Positions 14,991 to 23,438 of a stretch of DNA of 25,047 nucleotides are shown piece after piece (position 1 is the first letter of the stretch; each line of letters begins with the position of its first letter). The translations under genes and the position numbers were made by a program. The stretch spans positions 1-25,047 of the forward strand of contig JBDKUE010000229.1 of assembly GCA_039679855.1 (NCBI GenBank), read 5' to 3'. Under the pieces are notes generated by a model, which worked only from the letters and a program-made list of their open reading frames with translations, had not been told where the DNA came from and made no database searches. This DNA is from UBA5314 sp039679855. GTDB taxonomy: Bacteria > Bacillota > Syntrophomonadia > Syntrophomonadales > Syntrophomonadaceae.

Positions 14991-15032
14991 TTACCCGGGG
15001 ACTGTTACACGGGTGTAACAGTCCCCGGGTAA
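14991..15032. repeat. Perfect 20-base inverted repeat (REP/MITE-like palindrome)
   Basis: Arms TTACCCGGGGACTGTTACAC and its exact reverse complement are separated by only two bases. No T-tract follows, so this is not a typical terminator, though it may end the chemoreceptor transcript. The core GGGGACTGTT resembles the GGGGACGGTT core of the palindrome in the nitrogenase-like operon, suggesting one dispersed repeat family. Confidence 0.7.
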
Positions 15033-15117
15033 TATGAGAGTTGCATACCCCTGATCTATTCAGGGATTTACTTTTGGGGGCTTTTCCACATAACCATATA
15101 GGGCACTCCTATCCAGC

Positions 15118-15140
15118 ATATGGAATAAAATATTCCATAT
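15118..15140. promoter_or_regulatory. Inverted repeat in front of the fibre-protein gene
   Basis: ATATGGAATA and TATTCCATAT are perfect 10-base arms around AAA, ending only eight bases before the ribosome binding site. It could be an operator or an mRNA hairpin that controls translation. I cannot assign a convincing sigma-A promoter upstream. Confidence 0.4.
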
Positions 15141-15162
15141 TATAGAGAAGGTGTTGAGTGCA

Positions 15163-18100
15163 ATGTCAAATGGAACTTGTCAGGCCCCTGCTTGTAATAC
15201 CAATGCGACCGGTACCTGCGCCTGCGCTGCGGGCCAGAATACGCTGGCCAGCGGGCAGGCTTCTTTTGCCGAGGGTTTTAATTCTATGGCCTCTCAGTTT
15301 GCCTCTCATGCTGAGGGCTCTGATACAATCGCCAGTGGCGGTTCCTCCCATGCCGAGGGTTATATAACCCATTCTGCCGGTGATGCTTCGCATGCTGAAG
15401 GATACCAGACCCTTAGCTCCAACTGGGCGGCCCACTCGGAAGGTTCAGGCTCTACCGCCAGCGGGGGGTCCTCTCATGCCGAAGGCTCTGGGAACCAGTC
15501 AGTGGGTGACTCCTCTCATGCTGAAGGTTATGTAACAACAGCTTCAGGAACTGCTGCCCATTCGGAAGGTTACAACAGCCTTGCTTCCAACTGGGCTGCA
15601 CATGCTGAAGGTTCAGGTTCTATTGCCACCGGGGGATCTTCCCACGCTGAAGGCTCCAACTCGACCGCTGCCCGCGGGTCTGCACATGCTGAAGGGATAT
15701 CAACAATAGCAGACGGGGATGGAGCCCATTCTGAAGGAGTATTAACTCAAGCCAATGCTGATAATGCTCATGCCGAAGGTGTTTCGACGATAGCAGCCGG
15801 TGTCAGTTCTCACGCCGAGGGAAATACAACCCTGGCTGCCGGTGACAATTCCCACGCAGAAGGGCATTCAACTACTGCCGGTGAAGACAATACTCATGCT
15901 GAGGGCAGCGGAACTACTGCCGGGGGCTTAAGCTCTCACGCCGAAGGCAATAATACGGTTTCCTTCGGTGTATATTCTCATGCGGAAGGAAACAATACTA
16001 CGGCGCATGGAGACAACTCCCACTCGGAAGGTGATTCCACCCTGGCTAAAACCGATTATGCCCATGTTGAAGGCCAGTATTCCCTGGCTATGCAGGGTAC
16101 CTTATACACTATTACAGGTTTTGACGATGCAGCCAAGACTTTAACCTTGAATACTACAACAGGATTAACGGTGGGTGACTTTATCACCGTAAGAATCATC
16201 TTTGCTTCACCCCTTGATGATATTCAAATCATGGCTATTAACGGAAATACCATAACTATAAATACAACTGCCACTATCGGATCTACCTGGGCATTTGTGA
16301 TTTTAGAAGACGGTGGGCTACAATATCCTATTCATGCCGAGGGGAGCAATACTCTGGCTGCAGCAGCCTATTCCCATGTCGAAGGCTATTTGAGCACAGC
16401 TTCTGGCATTGCCACTCATGCCGAAGGCGATGACACCAGCTCAATAGGTCGGGGCTCGCATTCTGAAGGCGGGGAGGCCCAGGCAATTGGCGACTATTCC
16501 CATGCCGAAGGTCAAAATACCTCGACCGGTGATAGAAGTACTCCTAATCCCTCTGCCTCGGCTCATGCCCATGCCGAAGGGTTTGGCACCACGGCCAGCG
16601 GGAATGCATCGCATGCCGAAGGATTCCAGACCCTGGCTCAGGGAGGCAATTCTCATGCCGAAGGCTCACAAAGCACTGCCATTGGCAATGCTTCACATGC
16701 TGAAGGTGTAACTACTTACTCCGGCGCTTTTGCTTCCCATTCCGAAGGCTACAATACGGCTGCTGTTGGTGATATTTCGCATGCGGAAGGCTACTCTACG
16801 CTGGCCAAAACTAATTTTGTCCACTCTGAAGGTCAGTATTCCCTGGCTATGCAGGGTACCCTGTACACTATTGTCGGGTTTAATAATGTAAACAAAACCC
16901 TGGTCTTAAATAGTACAGCTGGGTTGTCGGCCGGGTCTTTAATAACTGTAAAAATCAACTCCGCTGCAGCTCTTCAAGATATTGCAATTACTGCCGTCGC
17001 CGGTACTACCATCACCATTAATACAACTGCTACTATCGACGCTACCTGGATATACGTTATTAAAGAAGATGGCGGCACCCAATACCCAAATCATGCTGAG
17101 GGTGGCAACACCATGTCCACAGCCGGGTATTCCCATGTTGAAGGCAACTTGAGTATTGCTTCGGGCACTGCCTCCCATGCCGAAGGCGGCAATACCACAG
17201 CCATTGGGGCTAATTCTCATGCCGAAGGTAATTTTACCACTGCCAATGCAGCCAGTTCTCATGTTGAAGGAGATGGCAGTATTGCCGATGGACGTGGCGC
17301 ACATGCCGAAGGTGGTGGTACGCGGGCGGTAGGCCATTACTCCCATACCGAAGGCAACGATACCTGGACCGGGGATCGGACGTCACCTGATCCCATTGCA
17401 TCGGTATACGCCCATGCTGAAGGCGATGCCACTACCGCATCCGGGCTTAGCTCCCATGCGGAAGGTTATGCTACAGTGGCTTCGGGCAGGTACAGTCATG
17501 CGGAAGGATTTGAAACCCGGGCTTCCGGATATGCTGCCCACAGCGAAGGAGATTCCAGCAACGCCAGCGGGGGACGTTCCCATGCCGAAGGCGCCGGGAC
17601 AACGGCCAGTAATTATTATTCACATGCGGAAGGGACTTCAACCATTGCCAGCGGGCTGGGGGCACACGCCGAAGGTGCGGCTACTACTGCTTCGGGGCAG
17701 AACTCGCATGCCCAAGGGCAAAATACCATAGCCAGCGGCGATGTCTCCCACTCGGAAGGCGCTGATAGCAGTGCGGCCGGTTTCTCTTCCCATGCGGAAG
17801 GCCAGATGAACCTGGCCAGATCGAATATCTCCCACGCGGAAGGCTGTTCAACCCTGGCTATGACAGGAACTCTTTATACCATAGTAGCACGTGATGATAC
17901 AGCCAAGACCCTGACTCTGAATACCGTGGTAGGTCTTGCGGTTGGCGACCTCGTAACCGCCAAGGTGAATGGATTTTCTGCCGTTGACGATATACCTATA
18001 ACCAATATCAGTGGTAATACTATTACTCTTAATACCACCCAGTATATTAGCGAGTACTGGGTTTATGTAATCAAGTTGGATCCAGCTCCGCTGCAACCCG

Positions 18101-18849
18101 TCCATGCAGAAGGATACAACACTATTGCTTCAGGTGCATATGCCCATGCCGAGGGCCTGGGCACAATTGCCAGCTACCCGGGTTCCCACGTCATGGGGAG
18201 ATTCGGGACTGCCGAGGAAGCCTACTCCTGGTTTATCGGCAACGGATTGTACGCCTCAGCCCCCGCTCTGGGCGCCAAGTGGCTGAATTCCAATGGAAAT
18301 ATGTATGTCGATGGCTCCTTTATCCCGGGCGGAGCCGACTATGCCGAGATGTTTGAAACCTTGGAGGGCATCACCATAGAACCGGGGTATTTTGTGACAT
18401 TGAGTGGCAAGAAGGTCCGAAAAGCCAACTCACCTGATAGTTTTATTCTGGGCATCACTAGTTCTAATCCCTCATTAGTCGGCAATAGCGGAGAACTGCG
18501 CTGGAAAGGCAAATTCTTGACTGATGAATGGGGAAGGATCCAAAAACACGAAGTTACCATTCCTGCGGTAAGCGATGAGGAGGGAAAAATTATCATCCCT
18601 GAACACACCGAGGTGCAGCCGATCTTAAATCCGGAATACGACCCGAACCGAGAATACGTACCCCGGCGCTTGCGCCCAGAATGGGTGGCGGTGGGCCTGG
18701 CCGGGCAGATCTTGGTAAGAGACGATGGGAGCTGTGAAGTTGACGGGTATTGCCTGCCCAATAAAAATGGCATAGCCACTCGGGCCGGTCATGGTTATCG
18801 GGTTTTGGAGCGGACCGGAGTCAATCAAGTACTGGTATTATTCAGGTAA
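15163..18849 (+). CDS. Giant YadA-head-repeat fibre protein with C-terminal peptidase G2-like domain
   Basis: A 1228-residue repeat protein. After a short Cys-rich N terminus (four Cys in the first 25 residues) come about fifty 14-residue units of the type xTxASGxxSHAEGx. These are the left-handed beta-roll repeats of YadA-like trimeric heads and some phage fibres. Three inserts of 86 residues each interrupt the array. The last 180 residues begin GGADYAEMFE and match my memory of the peptidase G2/intramolecular-chaperone autoprocessing domain of phage neck appendages such as GA-1. No signal peptide, LPXTG or phage genes are seen, so export and role are open: a spore-surface or tailocin-like fibre, or a domesticated phage fibre. 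The ATG at 15163 follows GAGAAGGTG; an in-frame GTG at 15151 overlaps that site. Confidence 0.82.
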   Translation: MSNGTCQAPACNTNATGTCACAAGQNTLASGQASFAEGFNSMASQFASHAEGSDTIASGGSSHAEGYITHSAGDASHAEGYQTLSSNWAAHSEGSGSTASGGSSHAEGSGNQSVGDSSHAEGYVTTASGTAAHSEGYNSLASNWAAHAEGSGSIATGGSSHAEGSNSTAARGSAHAEGISTIADGDGAHSEGVLTQANADNAHAEGVSTIAAGVSSHAEGNTTLAAGDNSHAEGHSTTAGEDNTHAEGSGTTAGGLSSHAEGNNTVSFGVYSHAEGNNTTAHGDNSHSEGDSTLAKTDYAHVEGQYSLAMQGTLYTITGFDDAAKTLTLNTTTGLTVGDFITVRIIFASPLDDIQIMAINGNTITINTTATIGSTWAFVILEDGGLQYPIHAEGSNTLAAAAYSHVEGYLSTASGIATHAEGDDTSSIGRGSHSEGGEAQAIGDYSHAEGQNTSTGDRSTPNPSASAHAHAEGFGTTASGNASHAEGFQTLAQGGNSHAEGSQSTAIGNASHAEGVTTYSGAFASHSEGYNTAAVGDISHAEGYSTLAKTNFVHSEGQYSLAMQGTLYTIVGFNNVNKTLVLNSTAGLSAGSLITVKINSAAALQDIAITAVAGTTITINTTATIDATWIYVIKEDGGTQYPNHAEGGNTMSTAGYSHVEGNLSIASGTASHAEGGNTTAIGANSHAEGNFTTANAASSHVEGDGSIADGRGAHAEGGGTRAVGHYSHTEGNDTWTGDRTSPDPIASVYAHAEGDATTASGLSSHAEGYATVASGRYSHAEGFETRASGYAAHSEGDSSNASGGRSHAEGAGTTASNYYSHAEGTSTIASGLGAHAEGAATTASGQNSHAQGQNTIASGDVSHSEGADSSAAGFSSHAEGQMNLARSNISHAEGCSTLAMTGTLYTIVARDDTAKTLTLNTVVGLAVGDLVTAKVNGFSAVDDIPITNISGNTITLNTTQYISEYWVYVIKLDPAPLQPVHAEGYNTIASGAYAHAEGLGTIASYPGSHVMGRFGTAEEAYSWFIGNGLYASAPALGAKWLNSNGNMYVDGSFIPGGADYAEMFETLEGITIEPGYFVTLSGKKVRKANSPDSFILGITSSNPSLVGNSGELRWKGKFLTDEWGRIQKHEVTIPAVSDEEGKIIIPEHTEVQPILNPEYDPNREYVPRRLRPEWVAVGLAGQILVRDDGSCEVDGYCLPNKNGIATRAGHGYRVLERTGVNQVLVLFR
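16075..16332 (+). repeat. 86-codon insert, copy 1, in the fibre protein
   Basis: It begins QYSLAMQGTLYTI and ends G-L-Q-Y-P-I just before a HAEG unit. It is predicted beta-rich, alternating short strands such as L-T-L-N and I-T-I-N-T-T. It has the same length as copies 2 and 3. Confidence 0.8.
16834..17091 (+). repeat. 86-codon insert, copy 2, in the fibre protein
   Basis: It begins QYSLAMQGTLYTI exactly as copy 1 and has the same strand pattern with conserved N-T-T-A-T-I and I-K-E-D-G-G. It is exactly 258 bases long, like the others, and again sits between two HAEG-type units. Confidence 0.8.
17845..18102 (+). repeat. 86-codon insert, copy 3, in the fibre protein
   Basis: The most diverged copy, beginning C-S-T-L-A-M-T-G-T-L-Y-T-I and ending with P-L-Q-P-V. 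It keeps the 258-base length and the L-T-L-N/I-T-L-N-T-T core, and is placed near the C-terminal end of the repeat array. Confidence 0.8.
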
Positions 18850-18876
18850 AGCCTTTAGAATAAGGGGAAAAATCGA

Positions 18877-18902
18877 GGGAAGGTTGCAACCTTCCCTTTT
18901 TT
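18877..18902 (+). terminator. Rho-independent terminator of the fibre-protein gene
   Basis: The perfect palindrome GGGAAGGTTGCAACCTTCCC is followed directly by TTTTTT, 28 bases after the stop codon. Confidence 0.88.
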
Positions 18903-19069
18903 ACTGCTTGTTGAGCGGTATTAAAGCTTGAACCGGGCTATCAAATCGCTGTACGGTGCATGGCCACAGAAGCCCCAAATTTAGCAGCTTAAGAAAGTTG
19001 TAAGGAATCGGAATGACGGATAGTAACAATTGCTAGCTATCATAACCTTAAATGTAATAATGAAGGGTG

Positions 19070-19078
19070 TGATATAAT
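19070..19078 (+). promoter_or_regulatory. Extended -10 promoter of the two-component pair
   Basis: TGATATAAT is a perfect extended -10 (TGn-TATAAT), about 32 bases before the response regulator start; no good -35 is present. Slightly upstream, GATAG...CTATC around a GCTAGC palindrome could bind the regulator itself; that part is inference. Confidence 0.5.
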
Positions 19079-19110
19079 TTGAACGATTCCATTTATGGGA
19101 GTGATTGTTT

Positions 19111-19797
19111 GTGAATATCCTGGTCTGTGACGACGACAAAGAGATAGCCGAAGCTATAAAAATTTACCTGGAAAACGAAGGATACCGGGTGGTAAAAGCT
19201 TTTAATGGCCTGGAGGCTTTGCAGCTTCTTGAGGACCAGGAAATACACCTGGTGATTATGGATATTATGATGCCACAGATGGATGGAATTCGGGCCACAC
19301 TCAAGATCCGGGAGGACAAAAACATACCGGTTATAATACTTTCAGCTAAATCCGAGGACACCGACAAAATAATCGGCCTGAATATGGGCGCAGACGACTA
19401 TATGACCAAGCCCTTCAACCCGTTGGAGTTGATTGCCCGGGTAAAATCTCAGCTCAGGCGGTACACGACCCTGGGCAGCCTGGATGTAAAAAGCGGGATC
19501 TACCGGTCAGGCGGACTGGTTGTTGACGATGAAACCAAACAGGTAAGCGTTGATGGGGAAGAAGTGAAGCTCACTCCGGTGCAATACAAGATATTAAAAC
19601 TGCTCATTGCCAATGCCGGCCGGGTGTATTCGATAGACCAGATCTATGAAAACGTATGGAACGAGGCGGCCTTCAACTCGGAAAACACGGTGGCCGTCCA
19701 CATAAGGAGAATTAGGGAAAAGATCGAACTGAATCCCAAAGAGCCTAAATACCTGAAGGTGGTGTGGGGAATTGGATATAAAGTTGAAAAAATATAG
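19111..19797 (+). CDS. OmpR/PhoB-family response regulator
   Basis: A 228-residue two-domain response regulator, VanR-like in layout. The receiver domain has the acidic cluster D7-D8-D9, phosphoacceptor Asp51 (LVIMDIMMPQMDG), the Ser78 switch residue and Lys100 (TKPF). The C-terminal winged helix starts near residue 130, with V-K-L-T-P-V-Q-Y-K-I-L and the recognition region N-T-V-A-V-H-I-R-R-I-R-E-K, ending G-I-G-Y-K-V-E-K-I. GTG at 19111 with GGGAGTG seven bases upstream is the best start; a TTG six bases earlier is too close to that site. It overlaps the sensor kinase gene, so the two are co-translated. The signal and targets are not evident. Confidence 0.93.
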   Translation: MNILVCDDDKEIAEAIKIYLENEGYRVVKAFNGLEALQLLEDQEIHLVIMDIMMPQMDGIRATLKIREDKNIPVIILSAKSEDTDKIIGLNMGADDYMTKPFNPLELIARVKSQLRRYTTLGSLDVKSGIYRSGGLVVDDETKQVSVDGEEVKLTPVQYKILKLLIANAGRVYSIDQIYENVWNEAAFNSENTVAVHIRRIREKIELNPKEPKYLKVVWGIGYKVEKI

Positions 19798-21841
19798 CCA
19801 GTCACGGGCGGTGAAGTTTGCCGCTTTTGCCGTGGCAGTGCTTTGTTTTTCAGGCATTATCAGCATTTTTTACAATCTCGGGGTAATACGGGAGCTTACT
19901 TTTAGTAGTGCCTTTGAAGACAGCTATTATCAAAGTCAGGATTGCCAGCAGGATTACGCCAATATAGTTTCCAACCTATTTTATATAACCCAACAATATA
20001 AAAGCGAGCAGTATATTCAGAGCGGCGCCACCATTGATAAACAAGAACTGGCTTTCGAAGAAGACCAGTTGTTTAATGATTTTATGATGAACTCTAGAAG
20101 CTATAATCCCAATTTAACCAATCAAGAAAACTACCAAATTTTTAAGGAAGTCTATGCTGCCGACATTGCCAACCTGAAACCCAATATGATCAAAAAAGAA
20201 TTGATGAATTACCGCGCGATATTACGCAATCTCGATAAAAATAAAGGAGTTTTCTATTTAGCCCAAACCGAATACGGCCAGGTTACCAACAGTGATATAA
20301 AATTCAAGGAATTCTTCAAGTCCTTTCCCAGTTATATCGTTTTAGACGGCACTGAACAGAGCGTTTTTACACCAGATAGCATGGATTCAAACCGTATAAA
20401 TAGGATTACATCTCAGACCTACAAGTTGGGCCCTGACGACGCCATTTACGTTGCCTTTACCGGCGACTACCTGAACTCCCGCCTTGCGCAGTGGTCACAA
20501 GGCAAGGCGATTGTGACCAACGGGCTCTACAAGGTGGCTGGTTTATCGCTGATGTTCGCCCTGGCTTTTATGTTTCTGATGCTGACAGCTGGAAGAAAGC
20601 CGGAGGACCAGGGAGTTTTTGAACCGTGTTTCGTCGACCGGATTTATAATGATATAAAAATAATACTTGGTATAGTACTGATTTGCATGTGGTTTGCACT
20701 TATGAACGAACGAAGCCTGTACCCAAGTTTTTGGATGGTGTTTTTGCTTACTTTCATATTGTTTACTTTAGGCCTAACCCTGTTTTTATCCATGGTCAGG
20801 CATGTCAGAAACAAGACGTTTCTGAAGCACACCGCAATTTATACGGTTTTTTATAAGGTTTTCACTTTTGCCAGGGATACGTACAACAACGGCAGCCTGG
20901 CCGTAAAAATCATTTTAATAGTCATAGGCTACCCGATACTGGCAGCCTTGACCTTCTTCATGTTTCCCATTACGCTGGGTTTGGCGGCCTGGATTGCCTT
21001 AAAGCGAGTAAAAGAATTTAACGCCATCAAGGAGGGCGTAAAAAAGGTTAAAGAGGGGGATACCGGGCACATTATAGAAATTGTGGGAGATGGGGAGTTT
21101 GCCCGGTTGGGTTCCGATATCAACAGCATAACTGACGGGCTGGGCAAGGCAGTTGAAAACGGAATAAAAAGTGAACGCTTGAAAAGCGAACTGATAAGCA
21201 ATGTATCGCACGATATACGAACCCCGCTTACCTCGATCATAACCTATGTTGATCTGTTGAAAAACGAAAAGGATCCTGCCAGGGTTGGAGAATACATTGA
21301 GGTAATCAACCAGAAGGCGCAGCGCTTGAAACTGCTGACCGACGACCTGTTTGAAGCGGCCAAGGCCACCAGCGGCAGCATCCCGGTATGCTTTGAGAAT
21401 ATTGAAATTGTGTCCCTATTAAAGCAAGGTCTGGGTGAAATGGATGATAAGATAAAGGAGCGCAGGCTGGAATTCAAGCTCAACTACGGCCAGGATAAAC
21501 TGAACGTTAAAGCAGACGGTAAACTATTGTGGCGGGCGATCGAGAACCTGTTTTCTAACATATTGAAATACGCCCTGGAGGGTTCACGGGTATATATCGA
21601 TGTCATTGATTTGGGGAATTCGGCGCAGGTGGTTATCAAGAACATTTCGGCCTATGAACTCAATATATCAGCCGAGGAGCTGATGGAGCGATTTGCCAGA
21701 GGAGATGAATCACGCAGCAGCCAGGGAAGCGGTCTGGGACTGTCCATTGCCCGAAGCCTGCTCGAAATCCAGCAAGGCAGCCTCAACATCGAGGTTGACG
21801 GAGATCTTTTTAAAGCTATCATTCAAATAGGCAAAGCATAA
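19772..21841 (+). CDS. Multi-pass membrane sensor histidine kinase
   Basis: A 689-residue kinase, cognate to the overlapping regulator. One membrane segment (about residues 13-33) precedes an extracytoplasmic domain of over 200 residues with no recognised fold. Then follow about five more hydrophobic segments between residues 253 and 412, more than a usual VanS-type sensor. A HAMP-like linker leads to the H-box ISNVSHDIRTPLTSI with phosphorylated His480. The ATPase domain shows the N-box (R-A-I-E-N-L-F-S-N-I-L-K-Y-A) and G-box (G-S-G-L-G-L-S-I-A). Start choice is weak: TTG at 19772 or TTG at 19784, neither with a strong ribosome site, consistent with coupling to the regulator. It ends before a bidirectional terminator. 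Confidence 0.9.
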   Translation: MDIKLKKYSQSRAVKFAAFAVAVLCFSGIISIFYNLGVIRELTFSSAFEDSYYQSQDCQQDYANIVSNLFYITQQYKSEQYIQSGATIDKQELAFEEDQLFNDFMMNSRSYNPNLTNQENYQIFKEVYAADIANLKPNMIKKELMNYRAILRNLDKNKGVFYLAQTEYGQVTNSDIKFKEFFKSFPSYIVLDGTEQSVFTPDSMDSNRINRITSQTYKLGPDDAIYVAFTGDYLNSRLAQWSQGKAIVTNGLYKVAGLSLMFALAFMFLMLTAGRKPEDQGVFEPCFVDRIYNDIKIILGIVLICMWFALMNERSLYPSFWMVFLLTFILFTLGLTLFLSMVRHVRNKTFLKHTAIYTVFYKVFTFARDTYNNGSLAVKIILIVIGYPILAALTFFMFPITLGLAAWIALKRVKEFNAIKEGVKKVKEGDTGHIIEIVGDGEFARLGSDINSITDGLGKAVENGIKSERLKSELISNVSHDIRTPLTSIITYVDLLKNEKDPARVGEYIEVINQKAQRLKLLTDDLFEAAKATSGSIPVCFENIEIVSLLKQGLGEMDDKIKERRLEFKLNYGQDKLNVKADGKLLWRAIENLFSNILKYALEGSRVYIDVIDLGNSAQVVIKNISAYELNISAEELMERFARGDESRSSQGSGLGLSIARSLLEIQQGSLNIEVDGDLFKAIIQIGKA

Positions 21842-21904
21842 TAGGCAAAAACATTGCTATTGACTTTTACACGAAGACAATAAAACATACGTAAAAAAGC
21901 AAAT

Positions 21905-21941
21905 CCCCCGCCATTCTTTCAAGGATTGGCGGGGGCGTTTT
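21905..21941. terminator. Bidirectional rho-independent terminator
   Basis: Nine-base arms CCCCCGCCA/TGGCGGGGG with a 13-base loop. The plus strand continues CGTTTT, and the minus strand reads into ATTTGCTTTTTT. It serves both the histidine kinase gene and the convergent protease gene, whose stop codon lies three bases beyond it. Confidence 0.85.
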
Positions 21942-21943
21942 AT

Positions 21944-23257
21944 CTAAGTTACATTTCCGCCAAACTCTATTATCTTTGTAGGATGGCTTGGCCGCAATTT
22001 TTCTATCAGCCTTTCGGGATTGGGGATGGTGCCTAACTGGCGGTTCTGCCCGTCCTTGACGATTGTGATGGTGTCGCCGGTGGCGATAGTTTCAGCTAAA
22101 AACTGCTCCGGGGTGATATCGGGCTTTACCTGGCAGCACAGGGCGTACAAACCGGACAGGTAAGGTACTGTCCAGCTCAGGCCGCCGCTTCTGTAAAAGG
22201 CGTAGTCCTCATTTCCGGTAGGAGCGGCTGTGCACCTGCTGCCCATTGGCGCCCAGATGGTCTTTTGGGGGTTGAAATCATCAGGCTGGCTGTAATACCA
22301 ATCCTGTAGAAACAAACCCGGCCCATAGCTGTTCAAGTCGTCAGCATCCTTGAAAGGGTTCCTTTCCAGGCCCAGGAGGTTTATGCCATAATATTGTTCG
22401 GTTACTGTGGAAAGAACCAGGATTCCTCCGTCTTTGGCCCGCTTTACAGCCTCATCGATCTCCTTGTAGCCTTTTTGCTGGGGCATCCAGCCCACGGACA
22501 TGGATATAACCCGGATTTTTTGATCTACTGGCAGGGTTTTATTCAGTTCCACAATCCGGTTTACCGACTCGGCTAAATACCTGAAATCAAAGGCCCACTT
22601 ATTTGCCGTAAGCATGCCGAAAAAAGTGAAGTTCCCGTTGGCTTCGGCGATATAATATAGATTGGCTTCCGGGGCAACTCCCACACTCTTGCCCAGTGCG
22701 ATGGAACTAACAGCTGAACCGTGCATAGAAGCAGACCCTTCGTCAGCCGCGTGAATCTCTTCATAGAACTTCAAGTTATCTTTATATTCTTTATGGTCTG
22801 TAAGAAGCATCTGGTCCAGGATGGCTATGCTGACTCCTTTTCCGGTAACTCCATCTTGATGAAGTTTTCTAATATTCAGGCCCGGGTTCTTACCCAGATC
22901 CATTACCAGGCGGGGGTTGAACTCCACCGGCAGGGAAGCCGGCCAGACTGTCTTGCTGTCATAATTGGCATAGGAAAGATCCTTTAGCCTGCTAGATAAA
23001 TCCAAACCGGAGAGATCGGTGCTTCTTAAATCAACCTGGAAGCTGTTCCGTTTGTTGTTTTCGTCATAACCGGGCAGATGCTCCAACTTTCCCCGGTTGT
23101 AATTGGCAGGAGGATGGGTTGCAGCAATACCGGCATTCCCGTTGACTCTTACAGTTCTGAATCGCACCAGTGGAAAGAACAGAACCACAATTATAATCCC
23201 CACCAGGACCACACCGATAATGGCATACATTTTTCGCCGGTTCTTTTTTTCGGCCAA
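21944..23257 (-). CDS. Membrane-anchored S8 (subtilisin-like) protease, copy 1
   Basis: A 437-residue protein with a basic N terminus and one hydrophobic anchor (about residues 11-31), so the rest is outside the cell. A conserved region of about 100 residues precedes the S8 catalytic domain. Triad candidates are Asp148 (VSIAILDQML), His179 (S-M-H-G-S-A-V-S-S) and Ser361 (G-G-L-S-W-T-V-P-Y), the last a divergent form of the usual G-T-S-M-A-T-P. The oxyanion-hole Asn normally seen after I-L-V-V-A-A-A-G is not obvious here (S-T-V-T-E-Q-Y-Y-G). Activity is therefore probable but not certain. The TTG at 23257 follows GAGGAG; the open frame extends 18 codons further without a better site. It is a tandem paralogue of the next gene upstream. 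Confidence 0.85.
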   Translation of the reverse strand: MAEKKNRRKMYAIIGVVLVGIIIVVLFFPLVRFRTVRVNGNAGIAATHPPANYNRGKLEHLPGYDENNKRNSFQVDLRSTDLSGLDLSSRLKDLSYANYDSKTVWPASLPVEFNPRLVMDLGKNPGLNIRKLHQDGVTGKGVSIAILDQMLLTDHKEYKDNLKFYEEIHAADEGSASMHGSAVSSIALGKSVGVAPEANLYYIAEANGNFTFFGMLTANKWAFDFRYLAESVNRIVELNKTLPVDQKIRVISMSVGWMPQQKGYKEIDEAVKRAKDGGILVLSTVTEQYYGINLLGLERNPFKDADDLNSYGPGLFLQDWYYSQPDDFNPQKTIWAPMGSRCTAAPTGNEDYAFYRSGGLSWTVPYLSGLYALCCQVKPDITPEQFLAETIATGDTITIVKDGQNRQLGTIPNPERLIEKLRPSHPTKIIEFGGNVT

Positions 23258-23373
23258 ACTTATCACTCCTCTAAATATAGCCGGGTTGAGAAAAAACCCA
23301 CCGGGGGCCAATTACCGACCCTGGCAGGTTTTAAAAAATCCTTTTCAGCCTAATACCCTTCAAGTATACGCCA

Positions 23374-23402
23374 AGCATACTTAAGAATTCTGTCTAAAAC
23401 AA
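23374..23402 (-). promoter_or_regulatory. Possible promoter of protease copy 1
   Basis: On the minus strand TTGTTT and TATGCT are separated by 17 bases, in the 181-base gap between the two protease genes. The match is moderate (3 and 4 of 6). An AAGTAT/ATACTT inverted repeat overlaps the -10. Confidence 0.28.
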
Positions 23403-23438
23403 GGTGAATATTGTACATTTGGGCCGCCGTTGGTTTTA

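Noticed and set aside
15163..18849. Regular DNA repeats every 42 bases (catgccgaagg-like) that could be mistaken for a CRISPR array or satellite
   Set aside because: They lie in one long open frame, vary at third codon positions and translate to the HAEG protein repeat; there are no unique spacers and no cas genes.
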